A DNA stretch of 64,000 nt. Origin: Candidatus Melainabacteria bacterium. Lineage in GTDB: Bacteria > Cyanobacteriota > Vampirovibrionia > Gastranaerophilales > Gastranaerophilaceae. The position numbers and the translations under genes were made by a program. The notes under the pieces were generated by a model. The model was not told the DNA's origin. It did not search any database and saw only the letters and a program-made list of their open reading frames with translations. Shown here one piece after another: positions 41,367 through 50,077 of the stretch. Where the stretch lies: positions 1 to 64,000 of the forward strand of contig QHMH01000006.1 in the NCBI GenBank assembly GCA_003258795.1, in the 5' to 3' direction. The first letter of the stretch is position 1, and each line of letters opens with the position of its first letter.

Positions 41367-42701
41367 CTATTCTTTAAGAAAGCTTTCATAATTTCTTGCA
41401 AGTAGGTGAGTCTTAACTTGGTTTATTAAATCAAGAGCAACACCAACCATGATGATTAAGGAAGTAGCTCCAATTCCTTGGAAGGTTGTAATGTTTGTAA
41501 CATAACTTGCTAACGATGGAACTAAAGCGATTGTACCTAACGCCATTGCACCGATAAATGTTATTTTGCTTAAGATTTTATCAAGTGCTTCTGCTGTTGG
41601 TTTTCCTGGTTTTATCCCCGGAATTGAAGAACCATATTTTTTAAGATTATTTGCTATTTCTTTTGGTTGCATATTAGGCATAATAGATGCATAGAAGAAT
41701 GTCAACACAATAATCAATAGGAAATAAATAATATAGTAAGTCAACCCTGAAGGGCTAAACCATTGAGAAAGAGTTGTAATAAAGTTCTTAACTGCAACAT
41801 TAGGAATATTAGCTTGTGTAACAAGGCTTAATACTGTTGTAGGGAACAATAAGATTGCAATCGCAAAGATAATTGGCATAACACCACCTGGGTTAAGTTT
41901 AAATGGAATATAAGTATTTACTCCACCATAAACCTTGTTGCCAACTTGTCTTTTTGGATTAACAATAACAACTTTTCTGATAGCTTCTTGCATAATAACA
42001 ATGAAAATCATTGTTACAAAGAAAATAGTTAATAAAGCTAAAAGTCCGAGCTGCAGACTTGAATCTCGCATAACCATTTGTGCTGTTCTTGATGTGTATA
42101 TAGGAATACCGGAAATAATCCCAACGAAAATTATCAAAGAACCGCCGTTACCAATACCTCTTTCGGTAATCAATTCAGAAAGCCACATAACAAGCATTGA
42201 ACCTGCTGATAATGAAGCAATTGAACCAAAGAAGAACATAAACCAATTTACGTTAGGTAGCAAAGCTCCAGGGAGTTTTGACATAAACACCATAAATACC
42301 ATAGATTGAATTACTGCGAGAATCAAAGTAAACACTCTTGTATATTGAGCCAATTTTCTTCTACCAGCCTCGCCTTCTTCTTTTTGAAGTTTTTCAAGTG
42401 ACGGAATAATAACAGAAACCAATTGAATAATAATTGATGCTGTAATGTATGGTCCGATACCCAATGCAAATATAGAAACCTTACCCAATGCACCACCAGA
42501 GAATAAGTCTAAAAATCCAATGATGTTGTTTTGAGCGGCCATATTTGAGAAAACTTCATTGTTAATACCATAAATAGGCATTTGTACACCAAACCTAAAA
42601 GCTGCAATCATCAAGAAAGTAAAGATGATTTTTTGTTTTAGGCCTGAAGCATGCCACATCGAAACTAAATCTGCCGTTGTCGGCATTTTCATTTTTTGCA
42701 T
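41367..42701 (-). CDS. secY: Protein translocase subunit SecY
   Basis: A 444-aa ten-helix SecY, the channel of the Sec translocon in the inner membrane. It has the plug/TM2 region FSGGALGKVSIFALGIGPYI, the basic cytoplasmic loops and the PGIKPGKPT motif near the C-terminal loop. Its ATG overlaps the rplO stop (TAATG). It ends the operon; adk, map and infA, which often follow secY, are not here (map is at 50078). Confidence 0.98.
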   Translation of the reverse strand: MQKMKMPTTADLVSMWHASGLKQKIIFTFLMIAAFRFGVQMPIYGINNEVFSNMAAQNNIIGFLDLFSGGALGKVSIFALGIGPYITASIIIQLVSVIIPSLEKLQKEEGEAGRRKLAQYTRVFTLILAVIQSMVFMVFMSKLPGALLPNVNWFMFFFGSIASLSAGSMLVMWLSELITERGIGNGGSLIIFVGIISGIPIYTSRTAQMVMRDSSLQLGLLALLTIFFVTMIFIVIMQEAIRKVVIVNPKRQVGNKVYGGVNTYIPFKLNPGGVMPIIFAIAILLFPTTVLSLVTQANIPNVAVKNFITTLSQWFSPSGLTYYIIYFLLIIVLTFFYASIMPNMQPKEIANNLKKYGSSIPGIKPGKPTAEALDKILSKITFIGAMALGTIALVPSLASYVTNITTFQGIGATSLIIMVGVALDLINQVKTHLLARNYESFLKE

Positions 42702-43147
42702 TATACTAACTCAACCTTTCCGCCTGCTTTTTCGATTTTTTCTTTTGCGCTTGGTGTAACATAGTTTGCTTTTACAGTTACAGCTTTAGTTATTTCGCCG
42801 TTACCCATAATTCTCAAACCATCGCATGAAGAGTGAGCTTTTTTAATAGCTTTAAGAGAATCTAAAGTGATTTCTTCAGTAGGTAATTTTTCCAAATCTT
42901 TAACGTTCAGTTGAGCGTAAATCAATTTGTTGATAATTTTGAAACCTCTCAATTTAGGCAATCTTCTGTAAGAAGGCATTTGACCACCTTCGAAACCTCT
43001 TTTTGAAGAAGCTCCAGAACGTTGACCTTCACCGTTGTTTCCTCTACAAGAAGTTTTTCCGTGTCCTGAAGAACGACCTCTACCTACTCTTTTGGATTTT
43101 GAAGTTGAACCTTCTGCAGGTTTTAAATCTTCTAATTTTATAGTCAT
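42701..43147 (-). CDS. rplO: Ribosomal protein uL15
   Basis: A 148-aa L15 with the Gly/Arg-rich N-terminus (GRGRSSGHGKTSCRG) and a C-terminal domain ending VKANYVTPSAKEKIEKAGGK. Length and order are normal, between rpmD and secY. Confidence 0.98.
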   Translation of the reverse strand: MTIKLEDLKPAEGSTSKSKRVGRGRSSGHGKTSCRGNNGEGQRSGASSKRGFEGGQMPSYRRLPKLRGFKIINKLIYAQLNVKDLEKLPTEEITLDSLKAIKKAHSSCDGLRIMGNGEITKAVTVKANYVTPSAKEKIEKAGGKVELV

Positions 43148-43163
43148 TTTATATTATCCTTTC

Positions 43164-43355
43164 TTATTTAACTACTTCAACCAAGTGAGGAACTTTGTTA
43201 ATCATTCCCATAACAGTCGGAGTTTCATAGTGTTCTACAACTTGATTAAGTTTTCTCAAACCCAAAGCCTTAACGACTTTTTTTTGAGCTTCAGAAGCAC
43301 CAATAAGGCTTCCTTTCAATCTTATTTTAATTTGTTTAGCTGCTGTTTTTGCCAT
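43164..43355 (-). CDS. rpmD: Ribosomal protein uL30
   Basis: A 63-aa L30 with IRLKGSLIGASEAQKKVVKA and the ending NKVPHLVEVVK. AAAGG precedes the ATG. It lies in the conserved spc order after rpsE. Confidence 0.97.
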   Translation of the reverse strand: MAKTAAKQIKIRLKGSLIGASEAQKKVVKALGLRKLNQVVEHYETPTVMGMINKVPHLVEVVK

Positions 43356-43377
43356 TTTTTTAACCTTTCATTATAAA

Positions 43378-44004
43378 CTAATTCAAAATTTCCTTAACGG
43401 TTTTGCCTCTCTTTTTCGCAATGTCTGCAAATGGAGTCAAATTTCTTAATGCATTTAAAGTTGCATTTGTAGCGTTCAAAGGTGATTTTGAACCTAAAGA
43501 TTTACACAAAATGTTTTCATAACCTGCAAGTTCCAAAACAAGTCTTACAGCACCACCAGCAATAATACCAGTACCTTGTGCAGCAGGTCTTAACATAACT
43601 TCGCCAGCACCAGAACGTCCAACAATTGGATGTGGAATAGTTGTTTTAAAAATTGGAACAGTAACGAGGTTTTTTCTTCCATCTGCAATTGCTTTTTGAA
43701 TTGCGATGATAACTTCTGCAGCTTTTGCGCAACCAACTCCAACTTGTCCTTTTTGGTTTCCTACAACTACAACTGCTCTGAAACTCAATTTCTTACCGCC
43801 CTTAACAACTTTTGTTACACGGCTTACTTGTACAACTTTTTCAATCCATTCTGATTGAGGTTTTTCTTCTTTTGTTTCAATAATTTTTTTTCTTCTTGAT
43901 CTTGTTCTTTTTCCCGATTTTGGTTCATTTTCAGAAACTGTAGATTCTTCAGTTGCTACTTCTTCAACCGCAGTTTCTTGAACTTCTAATTTTTCGTCTT
44001 CCAC
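43378..44004 (-). CDS. rpsE: Ribosomal protein uS5 with acidic/basic N-terminal extension
   Basis: A 208-aa S5. The conserved part begins at [19 protein letters not shown] (~53) and contains the S5 N-domain and C-domain ([18 protein letters not shown]). Before it is a ~50-residue extension that is acidic (many Glu) and then basic ([10 protein letters not shown]), longer than in most bacteria. It starts with GTG. It is the first gene here; the usual upstream spc genes (rplR, rplF, rpsH and others) are absent, so the operon is split at this point. Confidence 0.97.
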   Translation of the reverse strand: MEDEKLEVQETAVEEVATEESTVSENEPKSGKRTRSRRKKIIETKEEKPQSEWIEKVVQVSRVTKVVKGGKKLSFRAVVVVGNQKGQVGVGCAKAAEVIIAIQKAIADGRKNLVTVPIFKTTIPHPIVGRSGAGEVMLRPAAQGTGIIAGGAVRLVLELAGYENILCKSLGSKSPLNATNATLNALRNLTPFADIAKKRGKTVKEILN

Positions 44005-44052
44005 TTTTCGTTTACCTTTCTTTTAATGTTTTGTGAATTTACCCAAATAAAA

Positions 44053-44085
44053 AACCCTGTAAATTTTCATTTACACAGTCGGGTT
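44053..44085 (-). promoter_or_regulatory. Terminator-like hairpin in the rpsE leader
   Basis: On the minus strand AACCC...GGGTT and GTAAAT/ATTTAC form a stem with an internal loop, followed by TTTTTTATTT. It lies between the rpsE promoter and the start codon, so it is a candidate attenuator or r-protein autoregulation site. Confidence 0.55.
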
Positions 44086-44112
44086 ATTGGAATATAAATT
44101 TCTGACAAGTCG

Positions 44113-44141
44113 ATAATAATATAATCATAAAAAAAAATCAA
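44113..44141 (-). promoter_or_regulatory. Promoter of the rpsE operon
   Basis: On the minus strand TTGATT (44136-44141), 17-nt spacer and TATTAT (44113-44118). It is located after the pnuC terminator and about 110 nt before rpsE. Confidence 0.6.
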
Positions 44142-44163
44142 GGTTTTAGTTCCTTTTTGTAAC

Positions 44164-44201
44164 AAAAAAATGCTGTTCGTTAATAATAGATTAAGAACAG
44201 C
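44164..44201 (-). terminator. Terminator of pnuC
   Basis: The stem GCTGTTC/GAACAGC with a 16-nt loop is followed on the minus strand by ATTTTTTTG. Confidence 0.75.
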
Positions 44202-44290
44202 CGGAAGTATGAAAAAGATTTAATACACGTATAATAATTCTTTATTTCCTTTTTCATATTCCACAAGCGGGCAAGTTTTATGTCTAATAT

Positions 44291-44998
44291 TTATTGCTCT
44301 TTTGAGGATAATTCCTTATACCACTTGATTAGGAAATATATTCCTATGACAAAATATGCTGCCCACATAACAACGGTAGAGTAAGCTTTTTGACCGTTTA
44401 AGACTATTTTTATCCACATCGTGAGAGTTAAACCATTAACTATTGCCCATACAATCCATTGTTGTGCAAAACGTTTTACGGTAAAGTATAAACCTAAAAT
44501 TGAAAGTATTGTCGTAATTGCATCAAAGAGTGGGTTTACGTCTTTCAATAAGTATAAAATATATGTTGTTATTGCGATTATTATTGTGGTTATTATTGAA
44601 ATAATGATAAAGTCTTTTTTACTCAATTTTCGTTTAATTATTTCTTGTGTTTCTGGATTAAGGTTTTTCATCCATTCAAATATTCCAAAAAATTGCATTG
44701 GAAAATAGTAGGCAATGTTGAGCAAAAAATTTCCGTATACATGGTGAATAAGTGACATGTAAGAATAGCAAAGGGTTCCAAATATTCCAAAAATATAACA
44801 TGACACTTTACCTTTTCCCGCTGTCATTGTCGCCGTTGCTCCGCAAATTGCAGCTGTTACTGCAAATGGGTTGTCTTTCAAAATGATTGCATTCAATGTT
44901 ACTATTGTATATATGAGAATAAGAAAGCCTACCTCAAATTTGTTCCAACCAGACAGCTCTGCTTTTATAAACTTTTTTAATTCAAATTTATTTTCCAT
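44291..44998 (-). CDS. pnuC: PnuC-family vitamin transporter
   Basis: A 235-aa membrane protein of about seven helices with the PnuC motif YYFPMQFFGIFEWMKN, which lines the substrate site for nicotinamide riboside (or another vitamin in PnuC homologues). It imports an NAD precursor by facilitated diffusion. I choose the ATG at 44998: longer versions would overlap the divergent gene, and a TATAAT (45006-45011) sits exactly 7 nt before it, as in other likely leaderless genes here. No NAD+ riboswitch fits in that space. Confidence 0.88.
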   Translation of the reverse strand: MENKFELKKFIKAELSGWNKFEVGFLILIYTIVTLNAIILKDNPFAVTAAICGATATMTAGKGKVSCYIFGIFGTLCYSYMSLIHHVYGNFLLNIAYYFPMQFFGIFEWMKNLNPETQEIIKRKLSKKDFIIISIITTIIIAITTYILYLLKDVNPLFDAITTILSILGLYFTVKRFAQQWIVWAIVNGLTLTMWIKIVLNGQKAYSTVVMWAAYFVIGIYFLIKWYKELSSKEQ

Positions 44999-45042
44999 AA
45001 TTTTAATTATATATAAAAGATTTTGAATTATAATAATTTGGG

Positions 45043-46008
45043 ATGAAGGTATCAAAAATAAAATTTTCAGATAAAATTTTGAGCAGCAAGCCAGTATTAA
45101 AAACGTTAAAGTTTGCATCTGACAATCCTGCGCTTTTTGCAGCTACAACAACAACAGCTTTATCGACTGTGATAAGACCTGCTGTTATCTATTCTGCTCC
45201 AGCCACAGACAAAAGAGAAAAAAGATACGCTCTTGTAAAATCTTTATCATCAAGTGCCGTTGGTTTCGCGCTTTCTTATGCCGTTTCAAAACCAATTGAG
45301 AGGGCTGTGAAAAATATAGATAAAAATCCAAAAGCATATTTGAAAAATTCATCAATAAAAAATTTAACAAATAAAGAGATTGCAGCCTCAAAAAACTATA
45401 TGTTTTCCACAAGGATTTTTAAATCTGCGGCAACACTTTTAACGGCTTTTCCTAAATCCGCCCTAACTTGTGCGCTTATTCCTGTCGTGATGAAAAAACT
45501 TTTCCCTTCAGAAGAAAAAAAAACTCCATCATTTAAGGGTAAGCCTCTTGAAAAGGGAATAGGAAAAGTAATTGATACAAAATTTATGCAAAAATTTGCG
45601 GATAAGTTCTCTGATACAAATATTATCCAACACATATCAGCACTTACAGATGTTTTATTGACTGGAGCGTTTGTTCAAAGAGTTCTTAAAAATGATAAAA
45701 TTGAAAATGATGATAAAAAACCCCTTATTTTGAATTCTTGCTTTTCTACCGCATTAAGCCTTATTTGTAGTTACAGTATAAACAATCTTACAGATAAGCC
45801 GACTGAAAAGTTTATTGAAAAATTTTCAAAAGTGAATAAAAATCTTCCTGATTTAAAAAAATATGCAGAAGGTATAAAAATATCTAAAACGATATTTGTA
45901 ATTGGTGGTGTTTATTATGCTGTTATACCTTTTATTTCGACAATTTTAGCTGGAAAATGTGCAAAATTTTTCAAGGGTGATGAAAAAAAGTTTGAAAATA
46001 AGTTTTAA
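45043..46008 (+). CDS. Hypothetical membrane protein with lineage-type N-terminus
   Basis: A 321-aa basic protein with several moderate hydrophobic stretches (about 28-47, 68-84, 125-150, 233-250, 280-305), so probably membrane-associated. It begins MKVSKIKFSDKILSS followed by NPALFAATTTTALSTVI, the same style of leader as the aminopeptidase (921) and ADP-ribosyltransferase (5955). A central TPSFKGKPLEKG may be a lineage motif. No enzyme motif is seen. TATAAT (45029-45034) lies 8 nt before the ATG with no ribosome-binding site. The gene diverges from pnuC with back-to-back promoters. Confidence 0.75.
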   Translation: MKVSKIKFSDKILSSKPVLKTLKFASDNPALFAATTTTALSTVIRPAVIYSAPATDKREKRYALVKSLSSSAVGFALSYAVSKPIERAVKNIDKNPKAYLKNSSIKNLTNKEIAASKNYMFSTRIFKSAATLLTAFPKSALTCALIPVVMKKLFPSEEKKTPSFKGKPLEKGIGKVIDTKFMQKFADKFSDTNIIQHISALTDVLLTGAFVQRVLKNDKIENDDKKPLILNSCFSTALSLICSYSINNLTDKPTEKFIEKFSKVNKNLPDLKKYAEGIKISKTIFVIGGVYYAVIPFISTILAGKCAKFFKGDEKKFENKF

Positions 46009-46022
46009 TATTGTAAAATTCT

Positions 46023-46030
46023 GCTATAAT
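46023..46030 (+). promoter_or_regulatory. Extended -10 promoter of the tat operon
   Basis: TGCTATAAT is an extended -10 element (TATAAT at 46025-46030) 20 nt before the start of the Tat-ferredoxin gene. No clear -35 is present, as is normal for this type. Confidence 0.55.
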
Positions 46031-46050
46031 ATTTTCTGAAAAGAGGTTTT

Positions 46051-46389
46051 ATGAATAGAAGAAACTTTATAAAAAGTATATTAGCGACAATGTTATTCAT
46101 TCCTTTTGCGGGAAAAGTTTTAGCATCAAATAAAGTTGACTGTTCGTTTTGTAATCACTGTTTGCGATGTCCTTTGGGAATTAACATTCCTCGAATTTTT
46201 TCTATGTATAATGATTACATAAAAACTGGAAATAAAAAAATGTTTAAAGCTGATTATGAAAGACTTGAAAAAGGTCATCGTGCAGAAAATTGCATAAAAT
46301 GCAGCTACTGTAATCAACTTTGCAAGAGGAAAATAAATATTCCTGCTCAACTTGCTAAAATTTCACAAGTATATCATCAACTCGGATAA
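46051..46389 (+). CDS. Tat-exported small ferredoxin-like protein
   Basis: A 112-aa protein with a twin-arginine signal ([21 protein letters not shown], cleavage near ASN) and a mature domain with [17 protein letters not shown] and [18 protein letters not shown]. This two-cluster layout equals the C-terminal 4Fe-4S domain of some aldo/keto reductases, here standing alone. Folding with Fe-S clusters before export explains the Tat signal. It is the first gene of an operon with tatA and tatC (14-nt gap). It has AGAGG before the ATG. Its periplasmic partner is unknown. Confidence 0.85.
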   Translation: MNRRNFIKSILATMLFIPFAGKVLASNKVDCSFCNHCLRCPLGINIPRIFSMYNDYIKTGNKKMFKADYERLEKGHRAENCIKCSYCNQLCKRKINIPAQLAKISQVYHQLG

Positions 46390-46403
46390 AGAAAGGATTA
46401 AAA

Positions 46404-46622
46404 ATGTCTATTGGATTTACTGAAGTGCTCTTAATATTAGTTGTGATTCTTCTTCTTTTTGGAGGAAAAAGAATTCCAGAATTAGCAAAAGCTTTTGGAA
46501 GAGCCTCTTTTGAATATAAAAAAGCAAAAGAAATTTTGAAGAAGGAAGCACAAGAATTTTCAGATGCTGTAGATGGATGCGTTGAAAAAGAAGAAGCAAC
46601 AAATAATGCAGAAAAAAACTGA
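46404..46622 (+). CDS. tatA: Sec-independent translocase TatA/TatB
   Basis: A 72-aa TatA-family protein: one N-terminal helix ([20 protein letters not shown]), the FG-hinge, and an amphipathic helix from [11 protein letters not shown]. With TatC it forms the pore for folded proteins. AAAGGA is upstream. No separate tatB is visible, so it may do both jobs. Confidence 0.95.
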   Translation: MSIGFTEVLLILVVILLLFGGKRIPELAKAFGRASFEYKKAKEILKKEAQEFSDAVDGCVEKEEATNNAEKN

Positions 46623-47343
46623 AATAGTTGAAAAAGAAGAAGACTTTATTTCTCATTTGGAGGCACTAAGAACAACAATATTGCAATCTCTATTGGCTAT
46701 TCTTGTTCTTTCGCCAGTTGGCTTTTTTTGTGCAAAACCATTTATAAATAATTTAGTTAAATGGTCTTTGCCTCAAGGTATGTCTAAGCTGAATTATTTC
46801 TCCCCAATGGAAGTTTTTATAATAGAACTCAAGGTGGGACTTCTTTTATCGTTTATTTTTGCGTTTCCTTTTGTGGTTAACAGATTTTGGAAATTCATAT
46901 TACCAGCGTTACATAAAAATGAAGAAAAATTTTTACTTTCTATAATTTTTTCGTCAACATTTTTATTTGTTTTGGGCGTGGCATTTTGTGTTGTTTTTAT
47001 TCTTCCTTTGATAATGAATTTTTCAATGGGGTTTTCATCAGCAGAACTTCAACCTATGTTGGGATTAAATAATTTTATTTCCCTTGCGGGGGCTTTGATG
47101 GTGGCATTTGGATTGACATTTCAATTTCCATTGTTAGTTATTTTTGCGGTTTATTTCGACTTGATATCAGTTGAATCATTAGAGGATAAAAGACCTTATG
47201 TGGTTGTAGGTATTTTGATTATTGCAGCCCTTCTTACACCACCAGATATTGTAAGTCAGGTTTTGCTTGCTCTCCCTACATATTTGCTTTTTGAAATTGG
47301 TCTTTTGGTTGCAAAAAATTTGATTAAAAAGAAAAATTATTAA
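46606..47343 (+). CDS. tatC: Sec-independent translocase TatC
   Basis: A six-helix TatC of 245 aa with the N-terminal signature [16 protein letters not shown] and the conserved FSPMEVF and LTPPDIVSQ motifs. It recognises twin-arginine signals. I prefer the ATG at 46606 (17-nt overlap with tatA) to the in-frame ATG at 46573. The stop overlaps the stop of the convergent S66 peptidase gene by 4 nt. Confidence 0.96.
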   Translation: MQKKTEIVEKEEDFISHLEALRTTILQSLLAILVLSPVGFFCAKPFINNLVKWSLPQGMSKLNYFSPMEVFIIELKVGLLLSFIFAFPFVVNRFWKFILPALHKNEEKFLLSIIFSSTFLFVLGVAFCVVFILPLIMNFSMGFSSAELQPMLGLNNFISLAGALMVAFGLTFQFPLLVIFAVYFDLISVESLEDKRPYVVVGILIIAALLTPPDIVSQVLLALPTYLLFEIGLLVAKNLIKKKNY

Positions 47344-48251
47344 GACAAGTACTCATTCAATAATACTTTTCCTGAAGATGTATCGAGATGAGCCATAACC
47401 CCAATTGGTACTGTAATTTTATGTTTACCGTGAGTTATTCTATATCCACCGATAACAGGTTTTTTGATATTATGTGCAATTTCTTCAAATAACTCCTCAA
47501 GATTTTTCTTGTTTTTTACGTCAAGAAAATCTCCCAAAATTATTCCAGAAAGATTTTCCCTAAATTTTGGAATATTTAGAAGTTGGGTAAACATTTTATC
47601 TATTTTGTATGTATCTTCCATTAGATCTTCAGCAAAGAAAATAAATTTTTCGTCTGGAATAAAATCTATGCCACAAAGAGAAGTTATTGTGGCTAAATTT
47701 CCACCGAATAAAATTCCGTCAGCACATCCACTTTTGTATACTTTCGCAGATTGTGGTTCTATTTCACAGATACCATTTTTTGATAATGTTTTAAAGAAAT
47801 TTGATGATGTTATTCTTGAAACTTTTTCGCTTCCAAAATCTCCTTTTGCCATTGGTGCAGAAAATGTTATTAAACCCGTTTTCTTTAAAATCATAGCTGA
47901 TAGGGCAGTAATGTCAGAGTAACCTGCGAAAATTTTTGGGTTATTTTTTATAGATTTGTAGTCAATTTTGTTAATTATTCTAATTGCTCCGTATCCACCT
48001 CTTGCACAAAGTATTGCATTTATATCAGGTGACTCAAAGAATTCTTTTAATTGCTGAACTTTTGTATCGTCTTCTCCTGCAAGGTATCTTTTTTTATCAA
48101 AAATGTTCTCTGACAAAACGACATTGTAACCTCGCTTTTCAAAATATTTTTTTGCGTTGTATATATTTTCTTCATTTCTTATGCATCCAGAAAGAGAGAT
48201 TATACCTATTGTATCGCCTTTATTTAACTTTCGAGGTTTAATTATGTTCAT
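47340..48251 (-). CDS. LD-carboxypeptidase (S66 family)
   Basis: A 303-aa S66 serine peptidase (LdcA/MccF type). It has the nucleophile region FAGYSDITALS, ARGGYGAIRI before it and the C-terminal His in YRITHGKHKITVPIG. LdcA removes the terminal D-Ala from murein tetrapeptides in cell-wall recycling, which would fit with murQ in this genome; MccF-type detoxification is the alternative. The ribosome-binding site is AAGGAC. Confidence 0.9.
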   Translation of the reverse strand: MNIIKPRKLNKGDTIGIISLSGCIRNEENIYNAKKYFEKRGYNVVLSENIFDKKRYLAGEDDTKVQQLKEFFESPDINAILCARGGYGAIRIINKIDYKSIKNNPKIFAGYSDITALSAMILKKTGLITFSAPMAKGDFGSEKVSRITSSNFFKTLSKNGICEIEPQSAKVYKSGCADGILFGGNLATITSLCGIDFIPDEKFIFFAEDLMEDTYKIDKMFTQLLNIPKFRENLSGIILGDFLDVKNKKNLEELFEEIAHNIKKPVIGGYRITHGKHKITVPIGVMAHLDTSSGKVLLNEYLS

Positions 48252-48321
48252 AATTTGTCCTTTTTATTTATTATTAGGTTATAATAATTATAACAGTAAA
48301 TAATTTTTAAGAGAAAGTTTT

Positions 48322-50061
48322 ATGGCATATTTACCGTTATATAGAAAATATAGACCAAAAAATCTTCAAGAAATTGTTGGGCAAGAACATATAAAACATG
48401 CTCTATCAAGTGCGATAGAACTTGGGAAAATTTCACATGCTTATCTTTTTACTGGTCCAAGAGGTACAGGGAAAACCTCTACTGCAAGAATTTTAGCAAA
48501 ATCGCTTAATTGTCAAAAGGGCATCACACTTGTGCCTTGTGAAGAGTGTCCAAGCTGTCTTGATATTAAAAATTCAAACCCTATTGACGTAATCGAAATT
48601 GATGCGGCAAGTAATCGTTCAGTTGAAGATGCAAGAAATATTCTTGAAAAAATTCAGTATGTTCCTGTTAACGGTAGGTTTAAGATATATATAATTGACG
48701 AAGTACATATGCTAACAAAAGAGGCATTTAATACTTTACTAAAAACACTGGAAGAGCCTCCAGAAAATGTTATATTTATTCTTGCAACTACAGAAATTCA
48801 AAAAGTGCTTGATACTATTGTAAGTAGATGTCAAAGATTTGATTTCAGAAGAATTTCAAACGAGGATATATTTAACCATCTTAAAAGTATTTCGGAAAAA
48901 GAAAATATTGATATTGAGGATGAAGCTTTAAGAACAATTGCTAAAACATCTTCTGGTGGAATGCGTGATGCTCTTGCACTTTTAGATCAAATAAGTGTTT
49001 TAGACAAAAAAATAACCACAGCCGATGTAAATTCACTGCTCGGACGTCTTTCATTTGAAACATTGGAAGAGTTATTTGAGCAGATAGAAAACTCAAGCCC
49101 TCAGGGTGCAATTGAAGTAGTTGAAAAAATCTACAATTCAGGAAATGAACCTGTTCAAATTTTAACAAATCTTGCATCTTATCTAAAAAATCTTTTAATC
49201 TGCAAAAATACTGATAATAAAGAACTTTTAATTGAACTTACTCAATTGAGTGAAGGTCAAATAAAAACCTTGAAGAAAAGAGAAATAGAAAATCATCAAT
49301 TAACTTTTTTAATTGAGAGAACATCTTATTATATTAAGGAACTTAAAACATCAATAAATCAACAACTCTGGCTTGAAGTTGCCATAATCGATTTAGCAAA
49401 TTTAACAGAAAATACTTCTCTTTTAAGCTTGCAAGAAAGACTTACAAGACTTGAAAGTGGAAGTGTTCCACAGCCAAAATTTACAGAAATTAAACCAGTT
49501 CAACCAACAGTTCAACCACCTATTCAAACAATTGTGAAAAAAGTTGAAGAAGAAAAAAGGTCTGAAGATATTGATGAAGAACCAGAAGCAATGCCAATTT
49601 CAAAATCTGCACCCGTTTCTGATTTAAGAAATATGTGGTTGAAGTTGCTCCAAAATATTTCAAGTCCACCGACGGTGTCATTACTGAACCAACATTGTGT
49701 TCCGGTAGAAATATCTGATAAAAAAATTGTTATTGCATGCAAGGAAAGTTTTTTGAAGCTTGTTTCAAGTGATTCTAAAAAAACGGCAATTGAAGAAGGT
49801 GCAAAAAAAATATTTAATTCCTCAACGGAAGTTGTTGTAAGAGCAATTTCTCCAGAGGATATTGCAGAAAAAAAAAATGAAAAACCAGTAGTGGAAACAA
49901 AAATCCAAGTTGAAAAAAAAGAGGAAGAAATCTCTGATGAAGATGAACATTCTGAATACATAGAAAAACAAAAACAAGAAAAGATGCAAAAGGAAATAAT
50001 TGCAAATTCAGATCAGGTTTCTATGGTTGTAAAACTTTTCAACGGAAAAATGATAGATTAA
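48322..50061 (+). CDS. dnaX: DNA polymerase III subunit gamma/tau
   Basis: A 579-aa DnaX clamp-loader ATPase: YRPKNLQEIVGQEHI, Walker A GPRGTGKTSTARI, a zinc module with four Cys (CQKG...CEECPSC), IIDEVHMLT and the sensor region. The tau-like C-terminal part (~375-579) is present with low-complexity acidic stretches. It loads the sliding clamp at replication forks. A TATAAT at 48280-48285 is a likely -10. It is followed by map 16 nt downstream. Confidence 0.97.
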   Translation: MAYLPLYRKYRPKNLQEIVGQEHIKHALSSAIELGKISHAYLFTGPRGTGKTSTARILAKSLNCQKGITLVPCEECPSCLDIKNSNPIDVIEIDAASNRSVEDARNILEKIQYVPVNGRFKIYIIDEVHMLTKEAFNTLLKTLEEPPENVIFILATTEIQKVLDTIVSRCQRFDFRRISNEDIFNHLKSISEKENIDIEDEALRTIAKTSSGGMRDALALLDQISVLDKKITTADVNSLLGRLSFETLEELFEQIENSSPQGAIEVVEKIYNSGNEPVQILTNLASYLKNLLICKNTDNKELLIELTQLSEGQIKTLKKREIENHQLTFLIERTSYYIKELKTSINQQLWLEVAIIDLANLTENTSLLSLQERLTRLESGSVPQPKFTEIKPVQPTVQPPIQTIVKKVEEEKRSEDIDEEPEAMPISKSAPVSDLRNMWLKLLQNISSPPTVSLLNQHCVPVEISDKKIVIACKESFLKLVSSDSKKTAIEEGAKKIFNSSTEVVVRAISPEDIAEKKNEKPVVETKIQVEKKEEEISDEDEHSEYIEKQKQEKMQKEIIANSDQVSMVVKLFNGKMID

Positions 50062-50077
50062 AGGAAGTGATATATAT

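Noticed and set aside
44207..44300. Tiny minus-strand frame after pnuC ending KTCPLVEYEKGNKELLYVY
   Set aside because: The amino acid choice looks coding-like, but there is no ATG/GTG/TTG at a sensible place with a ribosome-binding site, and it overlaps the pnuC end. It may be a remnant; not supported as a gene.
44999..45042. NAD+ or other riboswitch before pnuC
   Set aside because: Only 44 nt separate pnuC from the divergent gene and they are filled by two -10 boxes.
49524..49961. 145-codon Ser/Phe-rich open frame antisense to dnaX
   Set aside because: Its composition is that expected opposite the Glu/Lys-rich tau linker; it is a shadow.
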